This document shows, piece by piece, positions 1-10,413 of a DNA stretch of 64,000 nt. The stretch comes from Stentor coeruleus (taxonomy: Eukaryota > Ciliophora > Heterotrichea > Heterotrichida > Stentoridae). The notes under the pieces were generated by a model. It was not told where the DNA came from and did not search any database. It saw only the letters and a program-made list of their open reading frames with translations. Location: positions 1 to 64,000 of the forward strand of contig MPUH01000086.1 in assembly GCA_001970955.1 (NCBI GenBank), in the 5' to 3' direction. The first letter of the stretch is position 1; each line of letters begins with the position of its first letter. The translations under genes were made by a program, and so were the position numbers.

Positions 1-2925
1 ATTGAAAGTATGGCTTCCTGTCTTGAATGTGATAATAAAGTGTTACATATTTCGGTATTGGAGTTTGAAAATACTAAGACGGAAAATGAAGAAATTGCAT
101 TGTCGATACAAGGATTTGGAGATACGAAGTCTCAATTAGATCTTGCGCTTTCTGAAGTAGAGGAACTTAAGGTTTGTTTGGCGATAAAAGAATCACAGCT
201 TGAATCAGCGTATTCTCAACTTGACTCTATAAAACTTAATTTAGACTCAGCGCTTTCTGAACTTTCAGTAACAAAAACTGAGCTAAATTGTGCAAGACTG
301 ATGAATTCAAGCAAACTAAAATCTGGGGTCACAAGATCTGATAGTACCACATCAGAAATCAACAGCTTAAAATCACAACTGACACAAGGTAATAATGAAA
401 TCAAATCTTTAAAAACTGAACTGGATATCAAAATCTGCAAAATCGAAGAGTTAACTAGCGGTTTACAATCATTACAAAATATAGAAAAAAAACTTCAATT
501 CGAGCTTCAGACATTACAAGATGAAGAGGAGTCTTTAAAAATAGAAAATTCCATATTAAGAAACGAACTCAACAGCACAAAATCAAAATTATTCACAACA
601 AAACAAGATCTAACTAAACTTCAAAATGACCTCCTAATAAAATCTCAATCATTAGACCAAACACCATCAACATGTATCTTATCTCTACAAGGACAAGATA
701 TTTTATCTAAAGAAAACTCTGTATTACAAAAAGATATAAATGAACTCAAAATACTTTTAGAAGAAGAAAAAAATAAGAAAAATAATATGATAACTGAAAT
801 CCAATTATTAAAATCAAAACTCATATCAACAACTGCTGAATTACTTGAGATAAAAGGTCATTTAGATCATACATATACAAAAGGTAATAATGTGTCGATT
901 ATTGAAACAAAACTTTTAGAGTTTGAATGTTCTAAAGCTGATTTAATAGGTACAAGAGCTGAATTGGTATCATCAAGATCAGAAGTTGAGAATTTGAAAG
1001 CAGAATTGAATTCATTAAGAGCTAGAATGCTGACTGAACATACAATGGCAGCTGAGCTTAAAGCGAAAAACTTGCAAATTATTGAGTTTAATATGAAAAT
1101 AGAATCATTGAATAAAGAAATAAATGAGATTAAAGGACAAGATAAAGAAGGAAATGAAGTTTTTGAAGGTAAGAAGGGTGTTCGTGAAAAAGCTAAAAGT
1201 TTATCTTGGGTGATGGATGATACAGAAAAAGAGATTTTAAAACTTCAGGAACAAGTTATGAGGTTGAATAAGATGCTTGAGGATATGGGTGAAGAGTTAG
1301 AAGAAGCAAAAACAGGTGCCCAAGAAGCTGAGGAAGTAATATCAAATAAAAATGATGAAATCGATAGTTTTAAAAGCAAGATTATGTTATTAAATGATCA
1401 AATAGATATACTAAACAAAGAACTGACTGAGAAAAAAAACGATATTAATATAGAGCTAAATCTTATAATAGATGAAAGCATCGAATTAGCTATATGCCAA
1501 CTAATTAACAAAGATAAAGATAAAGAAATCCAATTACTAAAAGCATCAATCCATACTCTCGAATATAGCTTAGGATCTTTCAAATCAACCAGTAGACATT
1601 CTAGAAACCCATCAAGAGATTCTATAAACATAGACTTAGGAGACTATACCTTAAAAGCTGAAATAGAATCTTTACGCTCTGAGCTTGAATACACTAAAAA
1701 ACAATTAGAACTTGCTCGTAGCAATTTTATTTTAGAATCCCCAATTGAGTTCTTAAACCTAGATCCTTCTCATAATATATGTACACAAAAAATCAAATAC
1801 TTAGAAGAAGAGCTTCAAAATTCGCATTTTGAAATAGAAAAATCTAAAAACAACCTTCAAACTACAATATTCGACTTAGAAACCATACAAAATGCTTTAT
1901 TAAGTACTATAAATGAACTACAGTCATCAAGAGAAGAAATATTATCAATAAGAAATGAACTTATGAACTGTCAAGCTGAACTACTCTTAGCTAATTCTGA
2001 GCTTTTTAAAACAAGAAACGACTTAGAATTAGCTTTTTTACTTGTGGACTCATATAAAAAAGGTCATGAGTTTGATGAAAATCCTAAATATCAAGAAATT
2101 ATCACATCTCTTAATAAATTAGAAGGGGAAAATGCTGCACTTAAAGCTAAGGTTTTACATTTGGAAAACTATTTTATAATACAAGCTGGGTATTTTGAAA
2201 ATGAAATTGGAAAATTGTTGGATATAAAAGATGATAAAGGTAAACAAGATAATCAGATAAGGCAGATTTTGAATATGATTTGTAAGATAAAAGTGAATTT
2301 TAATAAGATTGATGAGAAAATTGAAGTTGTGGTTAAAGAAAATGTTATTGATGAAGTGATAAAAAAAGAAAGTCAGTGGCTTAGAATGAGAGTGGGGAAA
2401 TTGGAAAATGAGGTTAGTATGATGATGAAGAAAAATGAACATTTAAAAGAAGAATGTGAGATGTTGAAGAAAGTTAATGAGGAATTGAGAATTACTATTA
2501 TTGAAGATAATATTAGTGAGGCTAGTGATGTTAGTGATTTGAATAATACGCATAAAACAGTAAATTTTACTTCACAAATTGAATGCTTACAAGCTGAACT
2601 TGAGGAAAATTTAGCTAAACTCAGAGTTAAAGAAAAAGAAATTAAGGAAGTTCAAGATAAGCTTATGAAAGAAAGAAGTGATTTGAAAAATGATGCTGAA
2701 TATCTAAAGTCATTAACTGAAGAACTTGAACTAGAAAAAGAAAATTTGGTTAAGGAAAGGGAAAATGTTTTTGCTGAAAAATTTAAAATTAATGCGATAA
2801 ACAAAAGGCTTGAAGATAAGAATGAAATTTTAATTGAAAAAGAAAAGGAAATTTTGTTGTTTAGAAATAAACTAGAAGAAAGAGAACGACTTGTTAGTAT
2901 AAAGGAAAAGGGAAATCGATTATAA
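1..2925 (+). CDS. Large coiled-coil protein, 5' end outside window
   Basis: At least 971 residues, nearly all charged and helical, with long runs of Leu-spaced heptads (for example LKSQL, LKTEL, LRNEL) and no globular domain I recognise. The reading frame is open to base 1 with no upstream stop, so the ATG at 10 is only the first Met in the window and the gene probably starts further left. It ends at a TAA at 2923-2925. The first half has C-rich and the last third G-rich sense-strand codons, the pattern seen in other genes here. Repeated SELxxxKTEL-like segments suggest growth by internal duplication. A structural role at cortex, basal body or cytoskeleton is an inference from composition only. 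No 15-nt GT-AG intron is convincing inside it. Confidence 0.85.
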   Translation: MESMASCLECDNKVLHISVLEFENTKTENEEIALSIQGFGDTKSQLDLALSEVEELKVCLAIKESQLESAYSQLDSIKLNLDSALSELSVTKTELNCARLMNSSKLKSGVTRSDSTTSEINSLKSQLTQGNNEIKSLKTELDIKICKIEELTSGLQSLQNIEKKLQFELQTLQDEEESLKIENSILRNELNSTKSKLFTTKQDLTKLQNDLLIKSQSLDQTPSTCILSLQGQDILSKENSVLQKDINELKILLEEEKNKKNNMITEIQLLKSKLISTTAELLEIKGHLDHTYTKGNNVSIIETKLLEFECSKADLIGTRAELVSSRSEVENLKAELNSLRARMLTEHTMAAELKAKNLQIIEFNMKIESLNKEINEIKGQDKEGNEVFEGKKGVREKAKSLSWVMDDTEKEILKLQEQVMRLNKMLEDMGEELEEAKTGAQEAEEVISNKNDEIDSFKSKIMLLNDQIDILNKELTEKKNDINIELNLIIDESIELAICQLINKDKDKEIQLLKASIHTLEYSLGSFKSTSRHSRNPSRDSINIDLGDYTLKAEIESLRSELEYTKKQLELARSNFILESPIEFLNLDPSHNICTQKIKYLEEELQNSHFEIEKSKNNLQTTIFDLETIQNALLSTINELQSSREEILSIRNELMNCQAELLLANSELFKTRNDLELAFLLVDSYKKGHEFDENPKYQEIITSLNKLEGENAALKAKVLHLENYFIIQAGYFENEIGKLLDIKDDKGKQDNQIRQILNMICKIKVNFNKIDEKIEVVVKENVIDEVIKKESQWLRMRVGKLENEVSMMMKKNEHLKEECEMLKKVNEELRITIIEDNISEASDVSDLNNTHKTVNFTSQIECLQAELEENLAKLRVKEKEIKEVQDKLMKERSDLKNDAEYLKSLTEELELEKENLVKERENVFAEKFKINAINKRLEDKNEILIEKEKEILLFRNKLEERERLVSIKEKGNRL

Positions 2926-3666
2926 TAGCAGATTGATATAATTTTAAAGCAATAGTATTATATGTAATAATTGAATTTTTGTAATGCATTGGTATACTTT
3001 TATACTTATATTGGAATAAATAAAGTTGATTTGAGAATTAAGAATGGGATGAGATAAGATAAGATTAGACTGGATATGTTTAATTAGATTCTTCACTAGG
3101 AAATTTGAGTGTTGAATACATTTTTTAGTTGATTAAAAGAAATAGCTGATTAAATATTGAAAAATATGTTTAAGGGTCTTTGAATAATAAATAGCTATAA
3201 TAATTTTATTGTATATAACCTAAAAATGCAATAAATTATACTGCACTCTATTTAAAGCATCACAAACCATCATTAAAAACTTCCAACTCTTATTATCCAC
3301 TTAGTAAAATCAGCAGAATCATTATTTTTAAAAACTCCTTTCACTCCAAAATAAAAAATACTCATTTTCTTTATCACAAAAGCAATAGTCACTTACCCTA
3401 CAAACACAAAATCTTACCCTAACTCCAACCTAAAAAATTTCTTTTTCATCTTTCACCATCAATTTTCCACAGCCAAATTCCTATTATTTCCCATAATTGC
3501 CAGTTAATCATCCGAAATCCATCACAAAATCTACCGATCATCCCTACTTCCCTAAAAAAAACCCCAAAAAAAATCCCTTTCCAGCAAATCTCATACGACA
3601 TAAAAAATACTCTAATCCTCTGAACTCATAAAAAAAAAATACTCCACTTAATAATTCTAAAACAAA
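2926..3666. other. Intergenic, no gene seen
   Basis: No coding stretch with family resemblance. The left part is the G-containing 3' flank of the coiled-coil gene. From about 3250 the sequence is A/C/T rich and almost free of G, typical here of the region upstream of a plus-strand gene. Confidence 0.6.
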
Positions 3667-4344
3667 ATGGGTTCAGGCTGTGTATGTCAAAATTCAAACT
3701 CAACAGCAGGTTTTGCCAGAGTACGAACAGTACGTCTAGGTAATCTAAATCTGATGATATATGGTAAAATACATATAGAAAACCGGACCTCAGGAAAAGG
3801 ATGTAAAAGAACACCAGCTTGGGAAACCTTAGCAACACGTGAAGACGTGAAGAAAAAAATAGAAGAATTCTGGGATACAAGAATAGAAGGTAATCCTGAA
3901 GTATGGAAAGTTCTTAGAACAGCATGTGCAGAACCACTTCCTGCAACAGCAGAACAAATAGTAAAATCTGCAGGTCTTTCAATGTTAAGTGGTACTTTAA
4001 TGCTCACATTTGATGATGTTGGGTATAGATATGACCTACCTGTTTATGTTATAAATGAAGCTTCAAAGTATGGTGTAGAAAAAACACTTCAGAAACTTCC
4101 AGATGGGTTTAAAGGAGACTCTATAAACATTACAATGAGATGCGTTAAATTTACAGATCAACAAATGGAAGTTCACACAGGAGAGTCTATTAAGATGATT
4201 AAGTCTCGTTATGCAGAGATTGTTTCTATTGATCAAGATAAAACAAGACTTTTCTATAATGGAAAGGAAATGAAAAATGATATGACTCTTTATCACTGTG
4301 GGGTTAAGGATGGGGTTGTAATTCAAGTTCATGCAAATATGTAA
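3667..4344 (+). CDS. UBTD: UBTD1/2-like ubiquitin-domain protein
   Basis: Matches the ubiquitin domain-containing protein 1/2 (DC-UbP) family. An N-terminal DC-UbP domain carries the block DVKKKIEEFWDTRIEG, then TAEQIVKSAGLSM, then GTLMLTFDDVGYRYDLPVY. A ubiquitin-like fold follows in the last 75 or so residues (MRCVKFTDQQM to VVIQVHANM). The family links ubiquitin conjugation and deubiquitination in animals; the role here is inferred. The start MGSGC offers Gly2 for N-myristoylation and Cys5 for palmitoylation, like the MGNC start of animal UBTDs. A 15-nt intron, GTAAAATACATATAG, lies at 3764-3778 and is silent in the frame; removing it turns IYGKIHIENRT into IYENRT and gives 220 residues. 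It converges with the UBL3-like gene on its right. Confidence 0.9.
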   Translation: MGSGCVCQNSNSTAGFARVRTVRLGNLNLMIYGKIHIENRTSGKGCKRTPAWETLATREDVKKKIEEFWDTRIEGNPEVWKVLRTACAEPLPATAEQIVKSAGLSMLSGTLMLTFDDVGYRYDLPVYVINEASKYGVEKTLQKLPDGFKGDSINITMRCVKFTDQQMEVHTGESIKMIKSRYAEIVSIDQDKTRLFYNGKEMKNDMTLYHCGVKDGVVIQVHANM

Positions 4345-4725
4345 TGTGAGGTTATTATGAGTTGTTGTAGTTTTTTATAGATTTTTTAAGGCTTTAGAAG
4401 ATGGGAGATAGGATAAGACTAGGGCTTTTAAAGTTGAAAAAAGGAGGTAAATGGTCTTGGGATTTTGAATTTGTCAGAATGTTGAGTGGATTTAAGGTTT
4501 TGTATTGGGTTGTAAAAGTTTAGATATTTTATCTGAGTATATGATAAAAATATAAACCACAAGATAAATTTTATAATCTAAGGATAAATTTTACATTTAC
4601 TAATTTGATCTGTTTAAACTTGTATTAAAGTTTTAACCAATTTAGTTTCAAGAACTCGCAAAGATTAATTAAAAACTATACTAAATTTTATACCTTAGCA
4701 TAAATAACAATAGAATTAGTTTAAA
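4345..4725. other. Convergent spacer
   Basis: Sits between the 3' ends of the UBTD-like (+) and UBL3-like (-) genes. The left half is strongly G/T rich, as expected after a plus-strand gene. No gene seen. Confidence 0.6.
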
Positions 4726-5046
4726 CTAAACTATGTTGCATGAATCACAGCACATAGGAGTAATTCTTTCAGTCTGAAGATATAATAAGTGCACATGAAT
4801 TGGCATCGGGTGTGAAGGATCAGGTAAAGGATAAGAACTTAAAGGCTTACTATCATCGAGCTCTTTGCCCATAGAAAAAAATCTGATATAGTCAATAGTA
4901 TTTTTATCAATATTCAAGGGCAATGATGTGTTCAGTAAAGACTCTTTGATTTGATAAATCTATTTATTGCATACTTTGTCTGATGATTTGTATTTTTTTA
5001 GTACTCGCTGATCTGTTTTAGGGAATATAAAGTTCAAAGATATCAT
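4726..5046 (-). CDS. UBL3: UBL3-like membrane-anchored ubiquitin-fold protein
   Basis: Two exons joined across a 15-nt intron, GTATGCAATAAATAG, at 4960-4974. The spliced product is 101 residues from the ATG at 5044-5046. It is a single ubiquitin-like domain: MISLNFIFPKTDQR at the start, YQIKESLLNTSLP in the middle, IRFFSMGKELDD and PMPIHVHLL towards the end. It finishes with a CNIV CaaX box preceded by CCDS, matching UBL3/MUB proteins (human UBL3 ends CCVIL). In that family prenylation and palmitoylation of the tail place the protein on membranes, where UBL3 helps sort proteins into small extracellular vesicles. Taken alone the second exon looks like an ORF with a TTG start; the in-frame TAG just upstream is the 3' end of the intron. 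Confidence 0.85.
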
Positions 5047-5687
5047 TTGATTTATATATTTATTATAAACTTGGTAGAATATTTTTAGTTATTTTATTAT
5101 GATTTTCTTAAACTTGATAAAAGTTTATATGTGTTGGATATTAAATTATATACTTTTAGACATAAAAAGACGAAGTTTTAGTTTCAAATATCTGAAACCG
5201 AGAAGTGTTTTTTATTGACTTATTTCTAAATATTTAAAAAGCTATGAAACACAATAGTTACTTTTTTCTTAGAATAAAAGCATAAAATAAACTTACTAGG
5301 GTGCAGATTACAATAAAAAATATCATAAATTACAACTTTTTGATTATTAGAAATAAGAATATACTTTACTAAATATAAAATATATTAAATTTATACGAAA
5401 TTGTTTATAGTAACTCAAACATTAGCTGTATAATAATTAAAAAAATTGTTGCCTATTCATTATTAGTTAAAAATTTGATAACCATACTATTTTAATACTA
5501 AAAATTGCATATAATTGAAAAATAACCCAAAAAAATATACTAAAACACGAAAATCTGCATTTTCAACAAAATTAAAATTCATTAGGATATTTTAATACTA
5601 AAAACCCTTTAAAATAACTCGAATTAGCTGCAGGGTATTGAGACTTAAAATTCTATTTATTCCTTTAACATAATAAGAACTTACATT
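5047..5687. other. Divergent promoter spacer
   Basis: Lies between the 5' ends of the UBL3-like gene (-) and the coiled-coil gene at 5688 (+). Very A+T rich, with G-rich then C-rich halves matching the two transcription directions. No gene or discrete motif recognised. Confidence 0.5.
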
Positions 5688-7565
5688 ATGGAAAATTTCC
5701 CTCAGTTAATCCAATCACCAATTTCCTCAAGATATAACTACACTCAAGTTCCCAGGTCTGCCACAACAACTAAGAAAAGATTTATTACTATCCAAACCAA
5801 TGATTACTCAACAGAACTTCCTAATTCTTGGACTTCTCCATCTCCAAAACGAACAACAAACAATGTTATCTATAAAGAAATTTCACGACTTGAAGAATTA
5901 CTTGATTCTTATGAAATCAACCAAAAAAACTCAAGAAATAAAGAACTTTTCAATGAAAAGCAAAAAGAAAAAGACTTAAAGATATATGAAAATTTTTTTG
6001 ATAGTATAACATATTGTATTGGACAAGTTGACACGAGAATATCAAAATGTTTGAGTCGAGGGTGGACATCATATCAAAAATTGTTAAATAAAAAGACCAT
6101 TAAAGGTAATGATCAAAATCAATCTAGTTCAAGAACGATTAAATATAAAAAAGATGCAGCTATTCAAGCAAATGATATTTTCGAATTTATCGACAAAGAG
6201 GATGACTTCGAAAAATACATCGATATTCTAAATAGTGTTATTTCAAGAATAGACCAAATGAATCATGGAAAAGTTGTTAAAACTTTACGTCAGTTATTAC
6301 AAAGCTTAAAACCAATCGATATTCCAAACCTAAGTACAATTCCAACTTTACATCAGAATATAATAACAGAAAACCCAAAAGAATTAGTTCAGAAATATCC
6401 TGAATATTCTAAGAACAATGAGATATCTCTAAGTAGAAATCAACTTGGGAATTTGCAAGTAACAAGATTTACTCAAACTGGGTTAACATTCAATGATATA
6501 CAATCATGGGATTATTTAAAGGTCATGATAAAAGATAGAGATAGAGAAATACGATATTTGGGTGAGAGGCTTGAAAAACTTGATAAAATTGAAAAAGACT
6601 TTAATGTTCAGCATAAAGAACTCTGTGATCACAAAACAACATTACAAGAATTAGGAAAAACGGCATGTAGAGAATGTAAGGAAAAAGTAAAAAGAATAGA
6701 AGCTAAATCTGAAGAAATAAAAGAACTCAAGCAAGCAGTAATAAAAACTGAAGTTGTCGAAATTGAGCTAGAAAAAACAAAAAACAGACTAAAAGAATCT
6801 TTCCTCGTCATTGGTAAAAAAAACGAAAAAATCAAAGAAATGAATGAAAACCTCGATGAACTTGTGAAAAAAATGGAAGACATCGCTTCAGAAAGAGAAC
6901 TCCTAGAACAAAAACTAGCCAATGAAGAAAACTTAAGATTAATGATTGAAGAAAAACTCCAACAAAAACTATATTCAAACACACAACTAAAATCAACTTT
7001 AAAAGAAGCAAAAAAAACCTCAAAAGCTTTAACAGTAACGCAAAAATTACATTTATCCAATAGAGAAAAAATAAAAAAAATGCTTATAAATCTAACAACA
7101 ATTGATAAATCCAATATAGAACAAAATGATTTTTCTGATACAAGCCCTAAAGATAATAATATAAGATATAAATCCCCTGATGCATTTTTATCAAGTAAAA
7201 AATCAGCTAATGAAATGACGTCTAAGATTTTGACCCCAGAAAGTAATGAATCTTTTTCAATAAATAATTCTGATAATTTCAGTGCAAAATTAGCTGGAGT
7301 TCATGAGGATTTATCAGAGAATAATATTATGAATAAGGATTTGAAAGAAGTTAAACAGACAAAAGAAGAAATTATATTAAAAAAATTGAATATGACTCGA
7401 GTTGAGTATTTGGGGCTTAGTAAAAGAGCTAGGATGGAAATATTTGAAATATTACTTGCCCATAATAATAAATGTGGATCGGAATGTGAGCATTTGAGGA
7501 GGGTTATGATGATTAAATATAGGGATAAAGGAACATTATATCCTACTAAGAAATATAATATATAA
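5688..7565 (+). CDS. Coiled-coil protein, 625 aa, unknown
   Basis: A Ser/Thr/Pro-rich N-terminus of about 65 residues precedes a largely helical protein; the clearest coiled coil runs from about residue 275 to 460 (RDREIRYLGERLEKLDK onward). A CxxC pair (CRECKEK) sits within it. The last 60 residues (KLNMTRVEYLGLSKRARM to YRDKGTLYPTKKYNI) are less repetitive, contain GSECEHLRRVMM and look like a small conserved tail module. I do not recognise the family. A basal-body or cytoskeletal role is only inferred from composition. Confidence 0.85.
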   Translation: MENFPQLIQSPISSRYNYTQVPRSATTTKKRFITIQTNDYSTELPNSWTSPSPKRTTNNVIYKEISRLEELLDSYEINQKNSRNKELFNEKQKEKDLKIYENFFDSITYCIGQVDTRISKCLSRGWTSYQKLLNKKTIKGNDQNQSSSRTIKYKKDAAIQANDIFEFIDKEDDFEKYIDILNSVISRIDQMNHGKVVKTLRQLLQSLKPIDIPNLSTIPTLHQNIITENPKELVQKYPEYSKNNEISLSRNQLGNLQVTRFTQTGLTFNDIQSWDYLKVMIKDRDREIRYLGERLEKLDKIEKDFNVQHKELCDHKTTLQELGKTACRECKEKVKRIEAKSEEIKELKQAVIKTEVVEIELEKTKNRLKESFLVIGKKNEKIKEMNENLDELVKKMEDIASERELLEQKLANEENLRLMIEEKLQQKLYSNTQLKSTLKEAKKTSKALTVTQKLHLSNREKIKKMLINLTTIDKSNIEQNDFSDTSPKDNNIRYKSPDAFLSSKKSANEMTSKILTPESNESFSINNSDNFSAKLAGVHEDLSENNIMNKDLKEVKQTKEEIILKKLNMTRVEYLGLSKRARMEIFEILLAHNNKCGSECEHLRRVMMIKYRDKGTLYPTKKYNI

Positions 7566-7944
7566 AGTTTAACTCTTTTTCATTACAAATTCAATAAAAA
7601 CTCATTCTAATTTTCCTAAAAAAAAACTTTTTCTTTTTACTTTTTTCCTTTTTCAAAATCATATGGTTATATGCAGCTATAATCAACTTTAATATACTAT
7701 ATAAAGTTAATACTTTTAATATACCTTTATATATATTTATATAATGTTCTAATCAAAGAGTTTTTATATTTCAGCTCATCCCTCATTTAATTATTTTTTT
7801 ATAGCTCATGTATTAAAAATGCAAAAAATGAAAAGAGGTCATCCACCATTTTGCTTCCAACCATCAAAAAATTTTTCCAAATGCTTTGTATAAGCAAAAA
7901 ACTGATGTTATTACAAAAAAAACTAGTTGATTTTCTCTTTTATA
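7566..7944. other. C-rich spacer
   Basis: A/C/T-rich with few G. In this window such sequence lies upstream of plus genes or downstream of minus genes, so here it fits the 3' side of the minus-strand LRR-like remnant. Confidence 0.4.
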
Positions 7945-8190
7945 TTAGTTTATACAATATTTTAACCATCCAAATATATTTTCATTCATATCTTTTTTGA
8001 TCTCATGCAAAGAATTACTACTGAGCTCTAAAAATGAAAAATGAAAGATATAGTTCATAGCCAAGTAGATAATCCTTATAGAATTACTACTGAGCTCTAA
8101 AAATGAAAAATAAAAGATATAGTTCATAGCCAAGTAGGTGATCCTTATAGAATTGCTTAGCGCAAAAAAAGTATATCTTTAACCATAATT
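7945..8190 (-). pseudogene. LRR-like remnant or tiny LRR gene
   Basis: The minus strand reads through two and a half 23-residue repeats of the form FLELSSNSIRIIYLAMNYI, close to the leucine-rich-repeat consensus LxLxxNxLxxI. The last repeat continues into LHEIKKDMNENIFGWL and a stop. The open frame has a TTG-like start and a TAA just upstream at about 8178, with no clear ATG, so it is either the last exon of a gene whose front I cannot find or a decayed LRR gene. The flanking skew (C-rich at 7566-7944, G-rich at 8200-8600) matches a minus-strand gene here. Confidence 0.35.
8012..8149. repeat. Two tandem copies of a 69-bp unit
   Basis: Copy 1 is 8012-8080 and copy 2 is 8081-8149, differing at only a few bases, with a short partial third copy after 8149. 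On the minus strand each unit is exactly one 23-residue LRR, so this is a recent repeat duplication inside the LRR-like reading frame. Confidence 0.9.
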
Positions 8191-9070
8191 GATAGAAGTA
8201 AATATATATTAAATCAGATGAAATAAGTGATTTTATAAGATGAATTATATATTGAAGCTGAGGGTTATAGAATGTATAAGTTAGTGGAAGATATTCTAAT
8301 GCTTTATAATTATGTTAGACTTTTATATAAAAAATAAGGGGATGAATGTATGACAAAAAGATTTAAAAAAATATATTTTTTGGAAGATAATACTTAAAAG
8401 ATAAATATAGTTGTTTATTGTAATGAAATAAAGTTTTTTTAGATATTTTTTTGTTGGTTATGCTTAGGGTTGTGATGAGAATTTACTGAAAAATTTCTCT
8501 TTTATTGATGAGGAATTTTTTTTCATATGTTTTTTCTTGTTTTTTTTTGTGTATGATATATTATTTATTAGTTTGATATAATAATTATTAAAGAAAATCG
8601 GCTTAGATTTTAGGTATGAATTTTAGAAGCAGTAAATAATCTTGTATTTGGAAAATGGTAGATTTATACTGTGCACAAAATGTATAATAAAATGAATTAT
8701 TTATTTTTAAGGTAGATTTTAGTTATAAATATAAGCCTTTTTTGTAATTCGATTGACCTTTACAATATTTTAAATAAAACCTTTTGATTTAAGATAAACT
8801 CAAAAAAAAAACATAAAATTTCTATTCTGCATTTTTTCAAGGTGAAGTTTTGCTTAAATCTACTAATTCAAAACATTTTACTATCCTAAACACAACTATC
8901 ATCTTCTCTTTAAATTCATCAATTTTACTACACTAAATCACATAATCACATTAAAAAATAAACTTTCGATAATTTTAAGCATGCCAAAAATCTTAAATTT
9001 TATATAATGGATTATTACATTTTTCCCAAAATAGTCTCTTAATATGAATAAAACTATGAAGGACGAATAA
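8191..9070. other. Intergenic, no gene seen
   Basis: G/T-rich on the left and A/C-rich after about 8760, the expected switch before the plus-strand gene at 9071. No frame with family resemblance. Confidence 0.5.
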
Positions 9071-9808
9071 ATGTCTTGTGCCAAGGATAAAATTGATGAA
9101 AAAGACTTAAAATCCAGAGTAAAGTCAAGAAAATCCAAAAAACACCGAAATGGTTTAATCCTAGCAGTAGGTAAACCAGATCACCAAAAAGAATTGTATC
9201 ATCATCAAAGCCACACATCACTAGCACAACTATCTGAAAGTGTCCCAGAATCATTATTACTAGACCGATATATATCAAAAATCAAAGACCTCTCAGAAGA
9301 AAAGCAACAATTGCTTGATATTATCCAGTCTAATGAAAAAGAATTCGATTTTTTGAATCATGTTATCAGCCAATTTGTTGACCTAAACGAGCTTTTAAAG
9401 ATAAAACAAAAGTCAAACTATGATGAAATCTCAAGGACCTGGACAATTCCAGCTTTTATAATCCAACAAAGAAAGACAGTCTTTCCAAAACTACAGCGAT
9501 CACAGTTAAAAGAAGTAGTTCAATATGAAATAAAACAAAGGAAAATCAAATTTAAACCTCAGAGTGTTGGGGATCCAGAGAATTTTAATGAAATTATACA
9601 TACAAATCATAAAAAATATGATATTGAAATGAATAAGGATGATGAGTTTATGAGAAACTCATCAGCGAATTATGGGGAATTTGATGGCAGACCAGTGACT
9701 TCAATAGCTAAATATAGACAGAGTTCTATGTTTAATAAAGGAATTGAAGTTCAGGAAGTAAGAAAAAGCCCTATATTAAGAAAGAAAACAAATAAAATAA
9801 TTACATAA
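9071..9808 (+). CDS. Unknown basic, partly helical protein, 245 aa
   Basis: The start is very basic (KSRVKSRKSKKHRNG). A helical segment at about residues 65-115 (LLLDRYISKIKDLSEEK to VISQFVDLNELLKIKQ) is followed by a compact-looking block with Trp and Pro (ISRTWTIPAFIIQQRKTVF) and a polar tail. No transmembrane segment or known motif. Start and stop are clear, and upstream sequence has the C-rich bias seen before plus-strand genes. I do not recognise the family. Confidence 0.75.
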   Translation: MSCAKDKIDEKDLKSRVKSRKSKKHRNGLILAVGKPDHQKELYHHQSHTSLAQLSESVPESLLLDRYISKIKDLSEEKQQLLDIIQSNEKEFDFLNHVISQFVDLNELLKIKQKSNYDEISRTWTIPAFIIQQRKTVFPKLQRSQLKEVVQYEIKQRKIKFKPQSVGDPENFNEIIHTNHKKYDIEMNKDDEFMRNSSANYGEFDGRPVTSIAKYRQSSMFNKGIEVQEVRKSPILRKKTNKIIT

Positions 9809-10078
9809 GTGTTTAATGTTAAGTATAAATTTGGATGATTCTGACTTTTTGGGAATTTGGCATCCTTTGTAAAAGATGATGATGTGATTGAAGAAATTTA
9901 TGATTTTACTTTTGTAATACACTTTTGGGTGAGTTAAAAGGTAATAGTTTTTTATGAAGTAATATAGAAAATTAGTTTATCTTTTTTACTTTATATTGTA
10001 TTTTTTTCTGGATAATTATGAATATTTGGTATAGTATTTTTAAGTATTACAATTGAATCTTGATTGCCTTTTTTTAAA
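9809..10078. other. 3' flank
   Basis: G/T-rich sequence following the gene at 9071, as after other plus-strand genes. No gene seen. Confidence 0.4.
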
Positions 10079-10377
10079 GAATTCTGAAAGTATTAGAATT
10101 CAAAAATATTTTATTAAAGACACTTTCTTTATGTTACAAAAATACAAGAGCATCAAGACATGAACTAAAAACTAGGCTTCATAAGGAAAAACAAAATAAA
10201 CGCAAGACTTACCTCAGTTATACTTATCTTCAAAAAAAAAGAAACTCTAAAGAATTACTGGGAAAAGCGCAAATTATTAAAGACGATGAATGATACAACA
10301 TCCTAAATCAGCTGAAAGAAAAAGATCATAAGTCTCTTAAATCTAAATTGTACGAGTTTACATTCCCATCAACTTAA
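10079..10377 (+). pseudogene. Possible decayed coding remnant
   Basis: One frame between a TAA at about 10076 and a TAA at 10375-10377 reads as charged, protein-like sequence (RASRHELKTRLHKEKQ, then NQLKEKDHKSLKSKLYEF). It lacks an ATG and is broken by one TGA near 10290. No 15-nt intron removes the TGA. It could be the remains of a small gene or chance bias in the upstream region of the next gene. Confidence 0.25.
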
Positions 10378-10413
10378 TAACCTTTTTATTTCTTTCTGTT
10401 GAGCTTTTTATAA

